Shown: piece after piece, positions 38,878 through 47,182 of the stretch | Layout: each line of letters opens with the position of its first letter | Numbering within the stretch: position 1 is the first letter of the stretch | Source of the DNA: an uncultured Flavobacteriaceae bacterium | Lineage (GTDB): Bacteria; Bacteroidota; Bacteroidia; Flavobacteriales; Flavobacteriaceae | Reading direction: 5' to 3' | Length of the DNA stretch: 55,016 bases | NCBI GenBank assembly: GCA_938088195.1 | Contig: CALKEO010000008.1 | Coordinates: 1-55,016 of the forward strand | The notes under the pieces: model-generated | Databases searched by the model: none | Seen by the model: only the letters and a program-made list of their open reading frames with translations | What the model was told of the DNA's origin: nothing | Made by a program: the position numbers and the translations under genes

Positions 38878-40311
38878 TTGAAAAATAAAAAAAAATCAAT
38901 TTCTTTAATAGAATCAACTATTCCGATTTTTATTTTAATAATTTTTTTAGCTTATAATGTTTTTGTTTATGGGGATGAGGCCATGAGTGGTTCCAATCAG
39001 TTTATTTTATTAATTGGAGCAGCTATCGCAAGCATTGTTGGTTTCAGTAAAGGCATCAAGTTTAAACAAATGATTGATTCAGTTTCATCAAATATTAAAT
39101 CAATAACTGGTGCGATTTTAATACTATTATTTGTAGGTGCTTTATCAGGAACTTGGTTATTAAGTGGTATCATACCTACAATGATTTATTACGGATTACA
39201 AATTCTTCACCCAACTATTTTTTTACCCTCCTGTTTAATCATATGTGCCATAATATCCATTTCAACCGGAAGCAGCTGGACTACTTCTGCAACTGTTGGA
39301 ATAGCATTAATAGGAATAGGCAGAGCTATTGAAATTCCTGAGGGAATGGTTGCAGGAGCTGTAATTTCTGGTGCATATTTTGGTGATAAACTATCTCCCT
39401 TGAGTGATACAACCAATTTAGCTCCTGCAGTCTCTGGATCTAACCTTTTTACCCACATTAAATATTTAACTATCACAACAATTCCAACAGTAATAATTAC
39501 ATTAATTATTCTTTCATTGATAAATTTATTTACAATTTCGTCGGGACCAACTGATCACCAATATCTTTTAAAAACTATTGGCAACACCTTTAATATCACT
39601 CCCGTGTTATTTTTAGTTCCATTAATAGTAGTTTTTATGATATTTAAAAAAACACCCCCACTTATAGCTTTATTTGTTGGGACTGTACTGGGTGGAATAT
39701 TTGCTGTAATTTTTCAATCTTCAGTAATAAATGGTATTTCAGGAGATACTGAAATGACTTTTAATAATGCTTACCAAACGGTCTTAAATTCAATGACAAC
39801 AGAAACTTCAATTGATTCTGGAAATTCTGTTTTAAATGATTTGTTTAATAGCGGAGGAATGAAGGGTATGCTAAATACTATTTGGCTTGTTATATGTGCA
39901 ATGGTTTTTGGAGGAATTATGGAATCTATTGGAGCACTAGAAAAAATAAGTTCATCGCTATTAAAGTTAGGTAAATCTACGTTTTCAATATTTGCGAGTA
40001 CCGTGGGAAGTTGTTTAGCAATAAATTTGACAGCATCAGATCAATATCTTTCAATTGTAATCCCAGGAAAAATGTTTTCCAAAGCTTTTAAAGACAAGAG
40101 TTTGGCGCCAGAAAACTTAAGTAGAACACTTGAAGATTCTGGAACGGTTACCTCTGTTTTAATTCCTTGGAATACCTGTGGTGCCTACCAATCAGGAATT
40201 TTAGGCGTTAGTGTTTTTGATTATTTTATTTACGCAATATTTAATTGGTTAAGTCCTTTTATGACATTAATTGTTGCAGCATTTAGCATTAAAATTAAAA
40301 AATTGAAATAA
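38878..40311 (+). CDS. nhaC: Na+/H+ antiporter of the NhaC family
   Basis: Polytopic inner-membrane antiporter of 477 residues with about 11-12 hydrophobic segments. NhaC-family marks include SIIGFSKGIKFKQM-like IVGFSKGIKFKQM, ISISTGSSWTTSATVGIALIGIG, GAVISGAYFGDKLSPLSDTTNLAPA, MVFGGIMESIGALEKI and LTASDQYLSIVIPGKMF. The NhaC name rests on these; a related Na+-coupled exchanger is possible. The start is a TTG at 38878, and no upstream ATG is in frame. A sodium cycle fits a marine lifestyle. Confidence 0.9.
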   Translation: MKNKKKSISLIESTIPIFILIIFLAYNVFVYGDEAMSGSNQFILLIGAAIASIVGFSKGIKFKQMIDSVSSNIKSITGAILILLFVGALSGTWLLSGIIPTMIYYGLQILHPTIFLPSCLIICAIISISTGSSWTTSATVGIALIGIGRAIEIPEGMVAGAVISGAYFGDKLSPLSDTTNLAPAVSGSNLFTHIKYLTITTIPTVIITLIILSLINLFTISSGPTDHQYLLKTIGNTFNITPVLFLVPLIVVFMIFKKTPPLIALFVGTVLGGIFAVIFQSSVINGISGDTEMTFNNAYQTVLNSMTTETSIDSGNSVLNDLFNSGGMKGMLNTIWLVICAMVFGGIMESIGALEKISSSLLKLGKSTFSIFASTVGSCLAINLTASDQYLSIVIPGKMFSKAFKDKSLAPENLSRTLEDSGTVTSVLIPWNTCGAYQSGILGVSVFDYFIYAIFNWLSPFMTLIVAAFSIKIKKLK

Positions 40312-40319
40312 AATTTTAG

Positions 40320-40353
40320 TTGATTTTTTTTTAATAATAAATCTTTACTTTTG
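40320..40353 (+). promoter_or_regulatory. Predicted promoter for the ftsK operon
   Basis: TTG at 40320-40322 and TACTTTTG at 40346-40353 (TAnnTTTG), 23 nt apart, end 13 nt before the ftsK ATG. Confidence 0.55.
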
Positions 40354-40366
40354 ATAATATCTACTT

Positions 40367-42724
40367 ATGTCTAAAACAGGAAATAAAGTAATAAAAAAAA
40401 ATAGATTCACATTTAGTAGAAGTCAACAGATAATGTTTGGCGTTTTTTTAATTTTATTTTCTATTATAGTTTTTTCTGCTTTATTTTCTTACTTTAATAC
40501 TTGGAGAGCTGATCAATCTGAAATAGGAGATTTTTTTAACAAGGAGGCTGAAACTATTAATATTGCTAAAAAATTTGGTGCTCAAATAAGTGATATTTTG
40601 GTCAATAAAATGTTTGGCCTTTCATCGTTTATAATATCCTTTTTACTTTTTATTAGTGGTTTATCATATTTTGTTGGTGCAGATTCCACCAAATTATTAA
40701 ACAAGTGGATATGGGGATTGGTCATCACCTTATGGTTTTCACTCTTTTTTGGATACTTTTTTACTAATCCAATTTTAGGGGGATTGATTGGATACGAAAT
40801 GACAGATTTTATTGGTATTTACATAGGCGACATTGGTATTTTAACTCTACTAATATTTGGTTTAATTGGATTTTTAGTGTTAAGATTAAAATTAACGCCT
40901 GAATTAATCTATAACAGTATCAAAAAACATCTTGTATCTAATAAATCTTCTGAGATTAACAATGAAAAATCTTCAATTGATTTAAATCTTAGTAATGAAA
41001 ATAAAAAGGAAAAAGTTCAAGAAAAAATTGAAAATAATATTAAGGTTAATAAGAATCTAAATCCAACAATAGAAAATTTTTCTTCAATTAAAAAAGACAT
41101 TAAAGTTTCTGAAGAAAAATCAGAAGATATTAAAATTGAAATAAAAGAAAATAAGGAAGAAGAAGTTTTAGATGATGATTTAATAGCAAAAAATTTGGTT
41201 AAAAAGTATGGTGAATATGATCATACTCTCGAACTTAAAAACTTTCAACCACCATCTGTCGAGTTATTAAAAGATTACGACAATGAGGGTGTTATAACTA
41301 TAAACGAGGAAGAACTTGAAGAGAATAAAGAAAAGATAATCGAAACCTTAGGAAACTATAAAATTGGAATTGCTCAAATCAAAGCTACTATTGGTCCAAC
41401 GGTCACACTGTATGAAATAGTTCCTGAAGCTGGAATTAGAATTTCTAAGATCAAAAACCTAGAGGATGATATTGCCTTATCTCTATCTGCTTTGGGTATC
41501 AGAATTATTGCCCCAATTCCAGGTAAAGGAACGATTGGTATTGAAGTTCCAAATAAAAATTCGACTATAGTTTCAATGAAATCGGTGATTTCCTCAAAAA
41601 ACTATCAAGATGCTGAAATGGAACTTCCTTTGGCACTAGGAAAAACCATAAGTAATGAAACTTATATTGTTGATTTAGCAAAAATGCCACATTTACTTAT
41701 GGCTGGAGCAACTGGACAAGGAAAGTCTGTTGGATTAAACGCTGTATTAACTTCACTAATTTATAAGAAGCACCCATCAGAAGTAAAATTTGTTTTAGTT
41801 GATCCAAAAAAAGTTGAATTGACGCTTTTTAATAAAATAGAAAGACATTATTTGGCAAAACTCCCCGATACTGAAGAGGCAATTATTACTGATAACAAAG
41901 CAGTAATCAAAACTTTAAATTCACTCTGTATAGAAATGGATAACAGATATGAAATGTTAAAAAATGCTTTGTGTAGAAATATTAAGGAATACAACGCTAA
42001 GTTTAAACAAAGAAAATTAAATCCTGAATCAGGAAATATTTTTCTTCCTTATATAGTCTTAATAATTGATGAGTTTGCAGATTTAATTATGACAGCTGGC
42101 AAGGAAGTTGAAACCCCAATAGCTAGATTAGCTCAATTAGCGAGAGCTGTTGGAATACACCTTATTATAGCTACTCAAAGACCATCTGTAAATGTAATAA
42201 CTGGAATTATTAAAGCAAATTTTCCTGCTAGAATAGCATTTAGAGTTACTTCTAAAATCGATTCAAGAACGATTTTAGACAGTGGAGGTGCAGATCAGTT
42301 AATTGGAAAAGGAGATATGTTGTATACACAAGGAAATGAACTAATTAGAATTCAATGTGCGTTTGTAGATACCCCAGAAATTCAAAAAATAACAGAGTTT
42401 ATTGGGTCACAAAAAGCCTATGCAAGTGCACATGAACTTCCTGAATATATTGGAGAAGAAGGCTCCTCATCAATTGACAATAACATTGAGGATCGTGATG
42501 TATTATTTAAAGAAGCTGCTGAGGTGATTGTTATTGCCCAACAAGGTTCTGCATCGCTTTTACAAAGAAAAATGAAATTAGGATATAATAGAGCTGGAAG
42601 AATAATTGATCAATTAGAGGCTGCAGGTATTGTTGGTCCATTTGAAGGTAGCAGAGCTAGAGATGTTCTTATTTCTGATATGGCCTCACTTAATGCATTT
42701 TTAGAAAATGAAAAAAATAAATAA
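40367..42724 (+). CDS. ftsK: DNA translocase FtsK
   Basis: Septum-anchored motor that pumps chromosome termini and activates XerCD. The 785 residues have four N-terminal membrane helices (within about 20-170) and a charged Lys/Glu-rich linker (about 180-290). The RecA-like motor has Walker A GATGQGKS (447-454), IIDEFADLIMTAGKEVE and LARAVGIHLIIATQRPSVNVITG. A C-terminal winged-helix gamma domain reads KEAAEVIVIAQQGSASLLQRKMKLGYNRAGRIIDQLE. It is coupled by a 1-bp overlap to lolA. Confidence 0.97.
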   Translation: MSKTGNKVIKKNRFTFSRSQQIMFGVFLILFSIIVFSALFSYFNTWRADQSEIGDFFNKEAETINIAKKFGAQISDILVNKMFGLSSFIISFLLFISGLSYFVGADSTKLLNKWIWGLVITLWFSLFFGYFFTNPILGGLIGYEMTDFIGIYIGDIGILTLLIFGLIGFLVLRLKLTPELIYNSIKKHLVSNKSSEINNEKSSIDLNLSNENKKEKVQEKIENNIKVNKNLNPTIENFSSIKKDIKVSEEKSEDIKIEIKENKEEEVLDDDLIAKNLVKKYGEYDHTLELKNFQPPSVELLKDYDNEGVITINEEELEENKEKIIETLGNYKIGIAQIKATIGPTVTLYEIVPEAGIRISKIKNLEDDIALSLSALGIRIIAPIPGKGTIGIEVPNKNSTIVSMKSVISSKNYQDAEMELPLALGKTISNETYIVDLAKMPHLLMAGATGQGKSVGLNAVLTSLIYKKHPSEVKFVLVDPKKVELTLFNKIERHYLAKLPDTEEAIITDNKAVIKTLNSLCIEMDNRYEMLKNALCRNIKEYNAKFKQRKLNPESGNIFLPYIVLIIDEFADLIMTAGKEVETPIARLAQLARAVGIHLIIATQRPSVNVITGIIKANFPARIAFRVTSKIDSRTILDSGGADQLIGKGDMLYTQGNELIRIQCAFVDTPEIQKITEFIGSQKAYASAHELPEYIGEEGSSSIDNNIEDRDVLFKEAAEVIVIAQQGSASLLQRKMKLGYNRAGRIIDQLEAAGIVGPFEGSRARDVLISDMASLNAFLENEKNK

Positions 42725-43353
42725 TGAAAAATTATATTTTAATTTTTTTATTATTAATTTCTACAAAAATATTTTCTCAGAAAAATATTCAAGCAAACGA
42801 AATATTAAATAATGTTTCAATAAAAATTGATCAAGCTATAAACTACTCCTTTAATTTTTCTTATAAAATTAATCAAAACATAAACGAAGAATCTGATGGA
42901 AGTGTAATTATAAGTGAAGACAAATACTTTTTAGATTTTTTAGGAGTTAAACAAATTTGTGATTCAAATTTTTTATACACAATTGTTGCAGAAAATAAAG
43001 AAGTAATAATTTCAAAAATTTTAGAAGAAAACAAACAATCTATTAGCCCATCAAATATTCTTAAATTTTACAAGGAAGGATATGAAATTGCTATGGATGA
43101 GTTGAAGAGTGAATCAAATATGAAGGTTCAGTATTTAAAATTAATTCCCTTGGATGAAAATTCTGAAATAGACCACATACTATTGGGTATTAACAACAAA
43201 AATAATGATATCTATAAAGTAATTGAAAAAGGGAAAAACAACTCTACAACTATTTTAAGAATTGATAAAATCAATTACGATACAAGTATTGATAATACTA
43301 TTTTTGTTTTCAATGAACTTGATTACAAAGGATACTACATAGAAAAAAATTAA
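42724..43353 (+). CDS. lolA: LolA-like outer membrane lipoprotein carrier
   Basis: Periplasmic protein of 209 residues with a signal peptide (about 1-19, ILIFLLLISTKIFSQ). The mature chain has the LolA half-barrel pattern: NVSIKIDQAINYSFNFSYKI, SDGSVIISEDKYFLDFLGVKQICDSNFLYTIV and EVIISKI. It would ferry lipoproteins across the periplasm. The ftsK-lolA order is common in flavobacteria, and an Lpt permease follows by 1 bp, suggesting a cell-envelope operon. Confidence 0.85.
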   Translation: MKNYILIFLLLISTKIFSQKNIQANEILNNVSIKIDQAINYSFNFSYKINQNINEESDGSVIISEDKYFLDFLGVKQICDSNFLYTIVAENKEVIISKILEENKQSISPSNILKFYKEGYEIAMDELKSESNMKVQYLKLIPLDENSEIDHILLGINNKNNDIYKVIEKGKNNSTTILRIDKINYDTSIDNTIFVFNELDYKGYYIEKN

Positions 43354-43354
43354 G

Positions 43355-44800
43355 ATGAAAATTATTGATAAATATATATTGACATCATATTTAAAGATAT
43401 TTTTTAGTTTCTTTTTCATATTGATGTTTATTTTTATATTTCATCTGATTTGGATGTTTATTGATGATTTAGCAGGAAAGGAAATTGATTTTGAAATTAT
43501 TTTTAAATTCCTTTTATACTACTCCCCAAAACTTCTACCACTTGTGATTCCGTTAACTGTTCTGTTGGCATCAATTATGACTTTTGGAAACCTTTCTGAA
43601 AATTATGAGCTGGCAGCTATAAAATCTTCTGGAATCTCATTATTTAAGTCCATGAGAAGTTTGATTGCATTTAACCTATTATTATCTGTAGGAATGTTTT
43701 TTGTAGCCAACTCACTGATTCCATATGCAGAGTTTAAATCTTATAACTTAAGAAAAAACTTAGCTAAACTAAAACCAGCTTTAGCCATCACTGAAGGTGT
43801 TTTTAATGATATTAATACAATGAATATCAAAGTTGCAAAAAAATATGGAGCTGAAAACAATCTTTTAAAAGATGTTATTATTCATAAAACTAACACTAAT
43901 TCTAGAAACCTGATTGTTATTAAAGCTGAGGATGGAGAATTGGTAAATAGTGAGTCTGAAAATATATTACAATTGATTCTTAGAAATGGTAAGAGATATG
44001 AGGAGATAGAAAGTAACACCCCCACCAATAAAAGGTTTAAGCCTCACACCTACGTATCTTTTGACAAATACACTATGAACATTGATTTAAGAGATTTCAA
44101 CCAAGTTGATTTTGAGGAGGAGAAGTATAATAATACTTATAGAATGCAAAATATTTCTCAACTAAATTTTAGTATTGATTCTTTGTCTAAAAAGTTAGAT
44201 TTGAGATATGATAATTTTGGAAAAAGTTTTTATACTAGAACAGGCATCTCAAACTTTCAAAGAACCATTAGATGGGATAAGAAATTTACTGATGATGAGC
44301 TTTATGTAAATTACAGAAAACATTTGTCAGATTTTCCTAGAGATATTCAAATTTCTATTATCAATTCATCACTAAATAATATTACGGGACAAGTGCAAGT
44401 ACTAACAAATCAAAAAAATACTTTCTTTATCAAGGAAAAGATAATTAATCTTCACAAATCAAATTTATTTGACAAATATTCATTTCCCTTAACATCCATA
44501 ATATTGTTTTTTGTTGGTGCCCCGCTTGGTGCCCTAATTAGAAAAGGAGGTTTTGGTCTTCCAATGGTAGTGTCTTTAATACTGTTTTTAACTTATCATT
44601 TTGTTGGAACCTTTAGCAAAAATGCCGCGGAAGATGGAAGTATAGATGCAATTTTAGGTAGTTGGATTCCAAATATCATAATGTTTCCTTTAGGGATATA
44701 TCTAATTTCTAGAGCATCTGCTGATAAAACAATTTTTAATCTTGATAGAATATTAAACCCTTTTAGAGCTGCTTTTAAAAAAATATTTTTTAAAAAATAA
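43355..44800 (+). CDS. LptF/LptG family lipopolysaccharide export permease
   Basis: Inner-membrane permease of the YjgP/YjgQ family, part of the LptBFGC machine that extracts LPS. The 481 residues begin with KIIDKYILTSYLKIFFSFFFIL, typical of the family. A periplasmic beta domain lies between the N-terminal and C-terminal groups of three helices. Conserved phrases are LVIPLTVLLASIMTFGNLSENYELAAIKSSGIS and PLTSIILFFVGAPLGALIRKGGFGLPMVVS. LptF and LptG cannot be told apart by eye. Confidence 0.92.
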   Translation: MKIIDKYILTSYLKIFFSFFFILMFIFIFHLIWMFIDDLAGKEIDFEIIFKFLLYYSPKLLPLVIPLTVLLASIMTFGNLSENYELAAIKSSGISLFKSMRSLIAFNLLLSVGMFFVANSLIPYAEFKSYNLRKNLAKLKPALAITEGVFNDINTMNIKVAKKYGAENNLLKDVIIHKTNTNSRNLIVIKAEDGELVNSESENILQLILRNGKRYEEIESNTPTNKRFKPHTYVSFDKYTMNIDLRDFNQVDFEEEKYNNTYRMQNISQLNFSIDSLSKKLDLRYDNFGKSFYTRTGISNFQRTIRWDKKFTDDELYVNYRKHLSDFPRDIQISIINSSLNNITGQVQVLTNQKNTFFIKEKIINLHKSNLFDKYSFPLTSIILFFVGAPLGALIRKGGFGLPMVVSLILFLTYHFVGTFSKNAAEDGSIDAILGSWIPNIIMFPLGIYLISRASADKTIFNLDRILNPFRAAFKKIFFKK

Positions 44801-44813
44801 CATAAAACGAATG

Positions 44814-44821
44814 TATCTTCG
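44814..44821 (+). promoter_or_regulatory. Predicted -7-like box for ribB
   Basis: TATCTTCG differs from TAnnTTTG by one base and lies 16 nt before the ribB ATG. Confidence 0.35.
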
Positions 44822-44837
44822 CCTAAAATATAAATAA

Positions 44838-45971
44838 ATGTCAGACGTTAAGTTCAAACTTAATTCTATTGAAGAAGCCATTGAAGATGTCAAAAATGGA
44901 AAAGTAATTATTGTTGTTGATGATGAAAATAGAGAAAATGAGGGAGATTTCATTTGTGCAGCAGAAATAGCATCCCCGGAAATCATAAATTTTATGGCTA
45001 AACATGGAAGAGGCTTGATATGTATGCCAATTACAGACAATCGGTCAAAAGAATTAAACTTAAATCCAATGGTAGTTAATAATACGGACCCAATGGATAC
45101 TGCTTTTACTGTTTCTGTAGACCTTAAAGGAAATGGAGTCACTTCAGGCATATCTGCCTCCGATAGATCAAAAACTATCAAAGCAATTGTTAATAATAAT
45201 ACAACTCCAAGTGATTTAGCTCGACCAGGACATATTTTTCCGTTAATTGCTAAGGATGGCGGAGTACTTCGTAGAACAGGTCACACAGAAGCTGCTATTG
45301 ATTTTGCTAGATTAGCTGGTTTTTCACCTGCAGGGGTTATCTGCGAAATAATGACTGAGAATGGTTCAATGGCTAGAGTTCCAGATTTGGTTATAATGGC
45401 TGATAAACTGAACTTAAAAATAGTATCTATTGAAGATTTAGTAGCATTTAGAATGTCTCATGACAGTTTGATTACAAAAAGAGAAAGCTTTGTTTTTAAT
45501 TCTAGATTTGGAGAATATATGTTATCTGCATTTCAACAGACAAACAACGAACAAATTCACCTTGCACTCTCCAAAGGAGATTGGAAGAAAGATGAGCCCG
45601 TGATGGTAAGAATAAATTCATCTATTACAAATAATGATTTAATAAATTCATTAACACTTTCTAAAAACAATAAACTTGATAATATCTTCGAAAAAATAAA
45701 CTCCAACGGCAAAGGAGTGGTTGTTTTTATTAATCAATCTCAAAGTTCAAAAAATATGCTTCAAAGACTTAAGGAACTGAAATCCATACAAAACAAGGGA
45801 GAAGTAAATACCCCTTCGCAAGTCATGGATGAAAAAGATTTTGGTATCGGTGCACAAATTTTACACAACTTAAATATCAATAAAATTGAACTGTTAACTA
45901 ATAGTACACAAATTAAAAGAGTTGGAATGATTGGCTATGGTCTTGAAATAGTAAAATACATTAAGTATTAA
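44838..45971 (+). CDS. ribB: 3,4-dihydroxy-2-butanone-4-phosphate synthase with degenerate GTP cyclohydrolase II domain
   Basis: First part of riboflavin synthesis from ribulose-5-phosphate. Residues 1-205 are an intact RibB: VVDDENRENEGDF (27-39), HGRGLICMP, TDPMDTAFTVSVD, RPGHIFPLIAKDGGVLRRTGHTEAAIDFA and CEIMTENGSMA. Residues about 206-377 have the length and end of RibA (DFGIGAQILHNLNINKIELLTN, GMIGYGLEIV). They lack the zinc-binding Cys cluster and the RQEGRGIGL motif, reading VRINSSITNNDLINS and FINQSQSSKNML instead. The second half is therefore probably not a GTP cyclohydrolase. Confidence 0.93.
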   Translation: MSDVKFKLNSIEEAIEDVKNGKVIIVVDDENRENEGDFICAAEIASPEIINFMAKHGRGLICMPITDNRSKELNLNPMVVNNTDPMDTAFTVSVDLKGNGVTSGISASDRSKTIKAIVNNNTTPSDLARPGHIFPLIAKDGGVLRRTGHTEAAIDFARLAGFSPAGVICEIMTENGSMARVPDLVIMADKLNLKIVSIEDLVAFRMSHDSLITKRESFVFNSRFGEYMLSAFQQTNNEQIHLALSKGDWKKDEPVMVRINSSITNNDLINSLTLSKNNKLDNIFEKINSNGKGVVVFINQSQSSKNMLQRLKELKSIQNKGEVNTPSQVMDEKDFGIGAQILHNLNINKIELLTNSTQIKRVGMIGYGLEIVKYIKY

Positions 45972-46732
45972 AAAAACCAGAGCTTAATTGACATTATAAC
46001 AACCATTATTATTAAAAAAGTTTTAATAGTATTTTCTCCTTTTTTAACTGACCACCTACTAGATGTCCATCCACCAATAAAATTTCCTGTAGCTAAAAAA
46101 AGACCATAAGTCCAATTAACCTTTTCAGCTAAAGCAAAAGTTATTAATGCCCCTGTTGTATATATTAGAACTATTACAACCTTTGTAGCGTTCACCTTTA
46201 CTAAATTTAGTCTGTTGTAATAATGTAAAAAAAGCATAATGACAAAACCTATTCCAGCATTAATAAAACCTCCATATATACCAATAAAAAAAAAGGCTAA
46301 TACAGAAACAAAAAGATGCTTTCCTGATAATCTTTCCAAAACATCAGAGTAACTTATTTTAGGCTTAAATACAATTAATAAAACCACTAATATCATAATA
46401 ACAGCAAGTATTTTATTAAATAACTCACCCTTGATATCAATTGCTATTTGAGCTCCAATTAAAGCTCCAAGAAGTCCTGATATTCCTAAGTATACATTAA
46501 ACGGAAAATTAGACACTCCTTTACTTTTGAACCCAGCAGAAGCAGAAAAAGTAGACATAAATATAGCCACCCTATTTGTTCCGTTTGCAACTGCAGCTGG
46601 TAAACCCATAAAGATTAAAAGAGGCAAAGTTAATAGCGACCCCCCTCCTGCCATTGTATTCATAAAACCTGCAATAAATCCAACAAGAATTAAAAGAGGA
46701 TATTCCCACATAAATTCATTAATGATTGCCAT
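45968..46732 (-). CDS. Sulfite exporter TauE/SafE family permease
   Basis: A 254-residue inner-membrane protein with seven to eight hydrophobic segments and the family's two half-repeats. GFIAGFMNTMAGGGSLLTLPLLIFMGLPAAVANGTNRVAI opens the first, and FFIGIYGGFINAGIGFVIMLFLHYYNRLNLVKVNATKVVIV the second. Members export sulfite, sulfoacetate or related anions; the substrate here is unknown. It shares TTAA with the convergent ribB stop and starts about 86 bp before the tRNA-Ser. Confidence 0.9.
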   Translation of the reverse strand: MAIINEFMWEYPLLILVGFIAGFMNTMAGGGSLLTLPLLIFMGLPAAVANGTNRVAIFMSTFSASAGFKSKGVSNFPFNVYLGISGLLGALIGAQIAIDIKGELFNKILAVIMILVVLLIVFKPKISYSDVLERLSGKHLFVSVLAFFFIGIYGGFINAGIGFVIMLFLHYYNRLNLVKVNATKVVIVLIYTTGALITFALAEKVNWTYGLFLATGNFIGGWTSSRWSVKKGENTIKTFLIIMVVIMSIKLWFF

Positions 46733-46778
46733 ATTTCAAAGTTAGTAAAAAGGAGGTAACATAATTTTACAAATAAAA

Positions 46779-46809
46779 TTGGTACAAAATAAAAAGGAGG
46801 TTATATTTG
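46779..46809 (+). promoter_or_regulatory. Predicted promoter of tRNA-Ser
   Basis: TTG (46779-46781) and TATATTTG (46802-46809) are separated by 20 nt and end 9 nt before the mature tRNA. This is the cleanest -33/-7 pair in the window. Confidence 0.75.
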
Positions 46810-46818
46810 CATCCCATT

Positions 46819-46903
46819 GGAGAAATGGCAGAGTGGTCGAATGCGGCAGTCTTGAAAACTGTTGAGGGTCACACCTCCGGGGGTTCGAATCCCTCTTTCT
46901 CCG
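46819..46903 (+). tRNA. tRNA-Ser(UGA)
   Basis: An 85-nt class II tRNA. The acceptor stem is GGAGAAA/TTTCTCC with discriminator G. The D arm is GCAGAGTGGTCGAATGC, the anticodon loop CTTGAAA gives TGA, a long variable arm (TTGAGGGTCACACCTCCG) marks serine, and the T arm is GGGGGTTCGAATCCCTC. CCA is not encoded. The last bases are repeated at 54617, so this gene appears to be an integration site. Confidence 0.97.
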
Positions 46904-46904
46904 C
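46892..46904 (+). repeat. Candidate attL: tRNA 3'-end copy of a 13-bp direct repeat
   Basis: CCTCTTTCTCCGC, covering the 3' end of tRNA-Ser and one base beyond, recurs perfectly at 54617-54629 in the same orientation. Duplication of a tRNA 3' end is typical of tyrosine-recombinase integration. Confidence 0.7.
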
Positions 46905-46909
46905 TTAGT

Positions 46910-46955
46910 AAAACCCTAACTACTTTATAAACAAGTGATTAGGGTTTTTCTTTTT
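46910..46955 (+). terminator. Intrinsic terminator after tRNA-Ser
   Basis: AAAACCCTAA (46910-46919) pairs with TTAGGGTTTT (46939-46948), followed by a T-rich stretch. It ends the tRNA transcript. Confidence 0.8.
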
Positions 46956-46960
46956 AAAAC

Positions 46961-47092
46961 TTGTACGATTATTGTACGGCCAGCACTACTAAAAACCCAA
47001 AAAATCTCAATAGTAATTTTTAATTAGTTCTACCCTACTTAAAAAACATTTGTTTTCTTTTGACGGAAAGTGTTTGTAAAATATAGGGTTAT
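46961..47092 (+). repeat. Att-flank module, copy 1
   Basis: TTGTACG occurs twice, 11 bp apart (46961-46967 and 46972-46978). A block from 46991 to about 47092 follows that recurs at 54723-54825. The first 53 nt of the block differ at 3 positions between copies; the rest is weaker but collinear (GTTTTCTTTTG then CGG, GTGTTT). The paired repeats could be recombinase arm sites. Confidence 0.65.
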
Positions 47093-47182
47093 GAGAATAG
47101 TCTAAGTATCTAATCAAAAAAACTCTTATCGATCAAATAAAAACATAACGGTGTTATAATTTTCAAATTATACCAATATTTT

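Noticed and set aside
44753-45181. Open frame of 142 codons on the minus strand opposite ribB
   Set aside because: It lies fully against the strongly conserved RibB coding region and the end of the Lpt permease, and has no recognisable domain. It is a shadow frame.
46747-46801. Two AAAGGAGGT copies about 43 bp apart before tRNA-Ser, considered as regulatory repeats
   Set aside because: Short purine-rich strings near a TauE start and a tRNA promoter; no symmetry or further copy to support a function.
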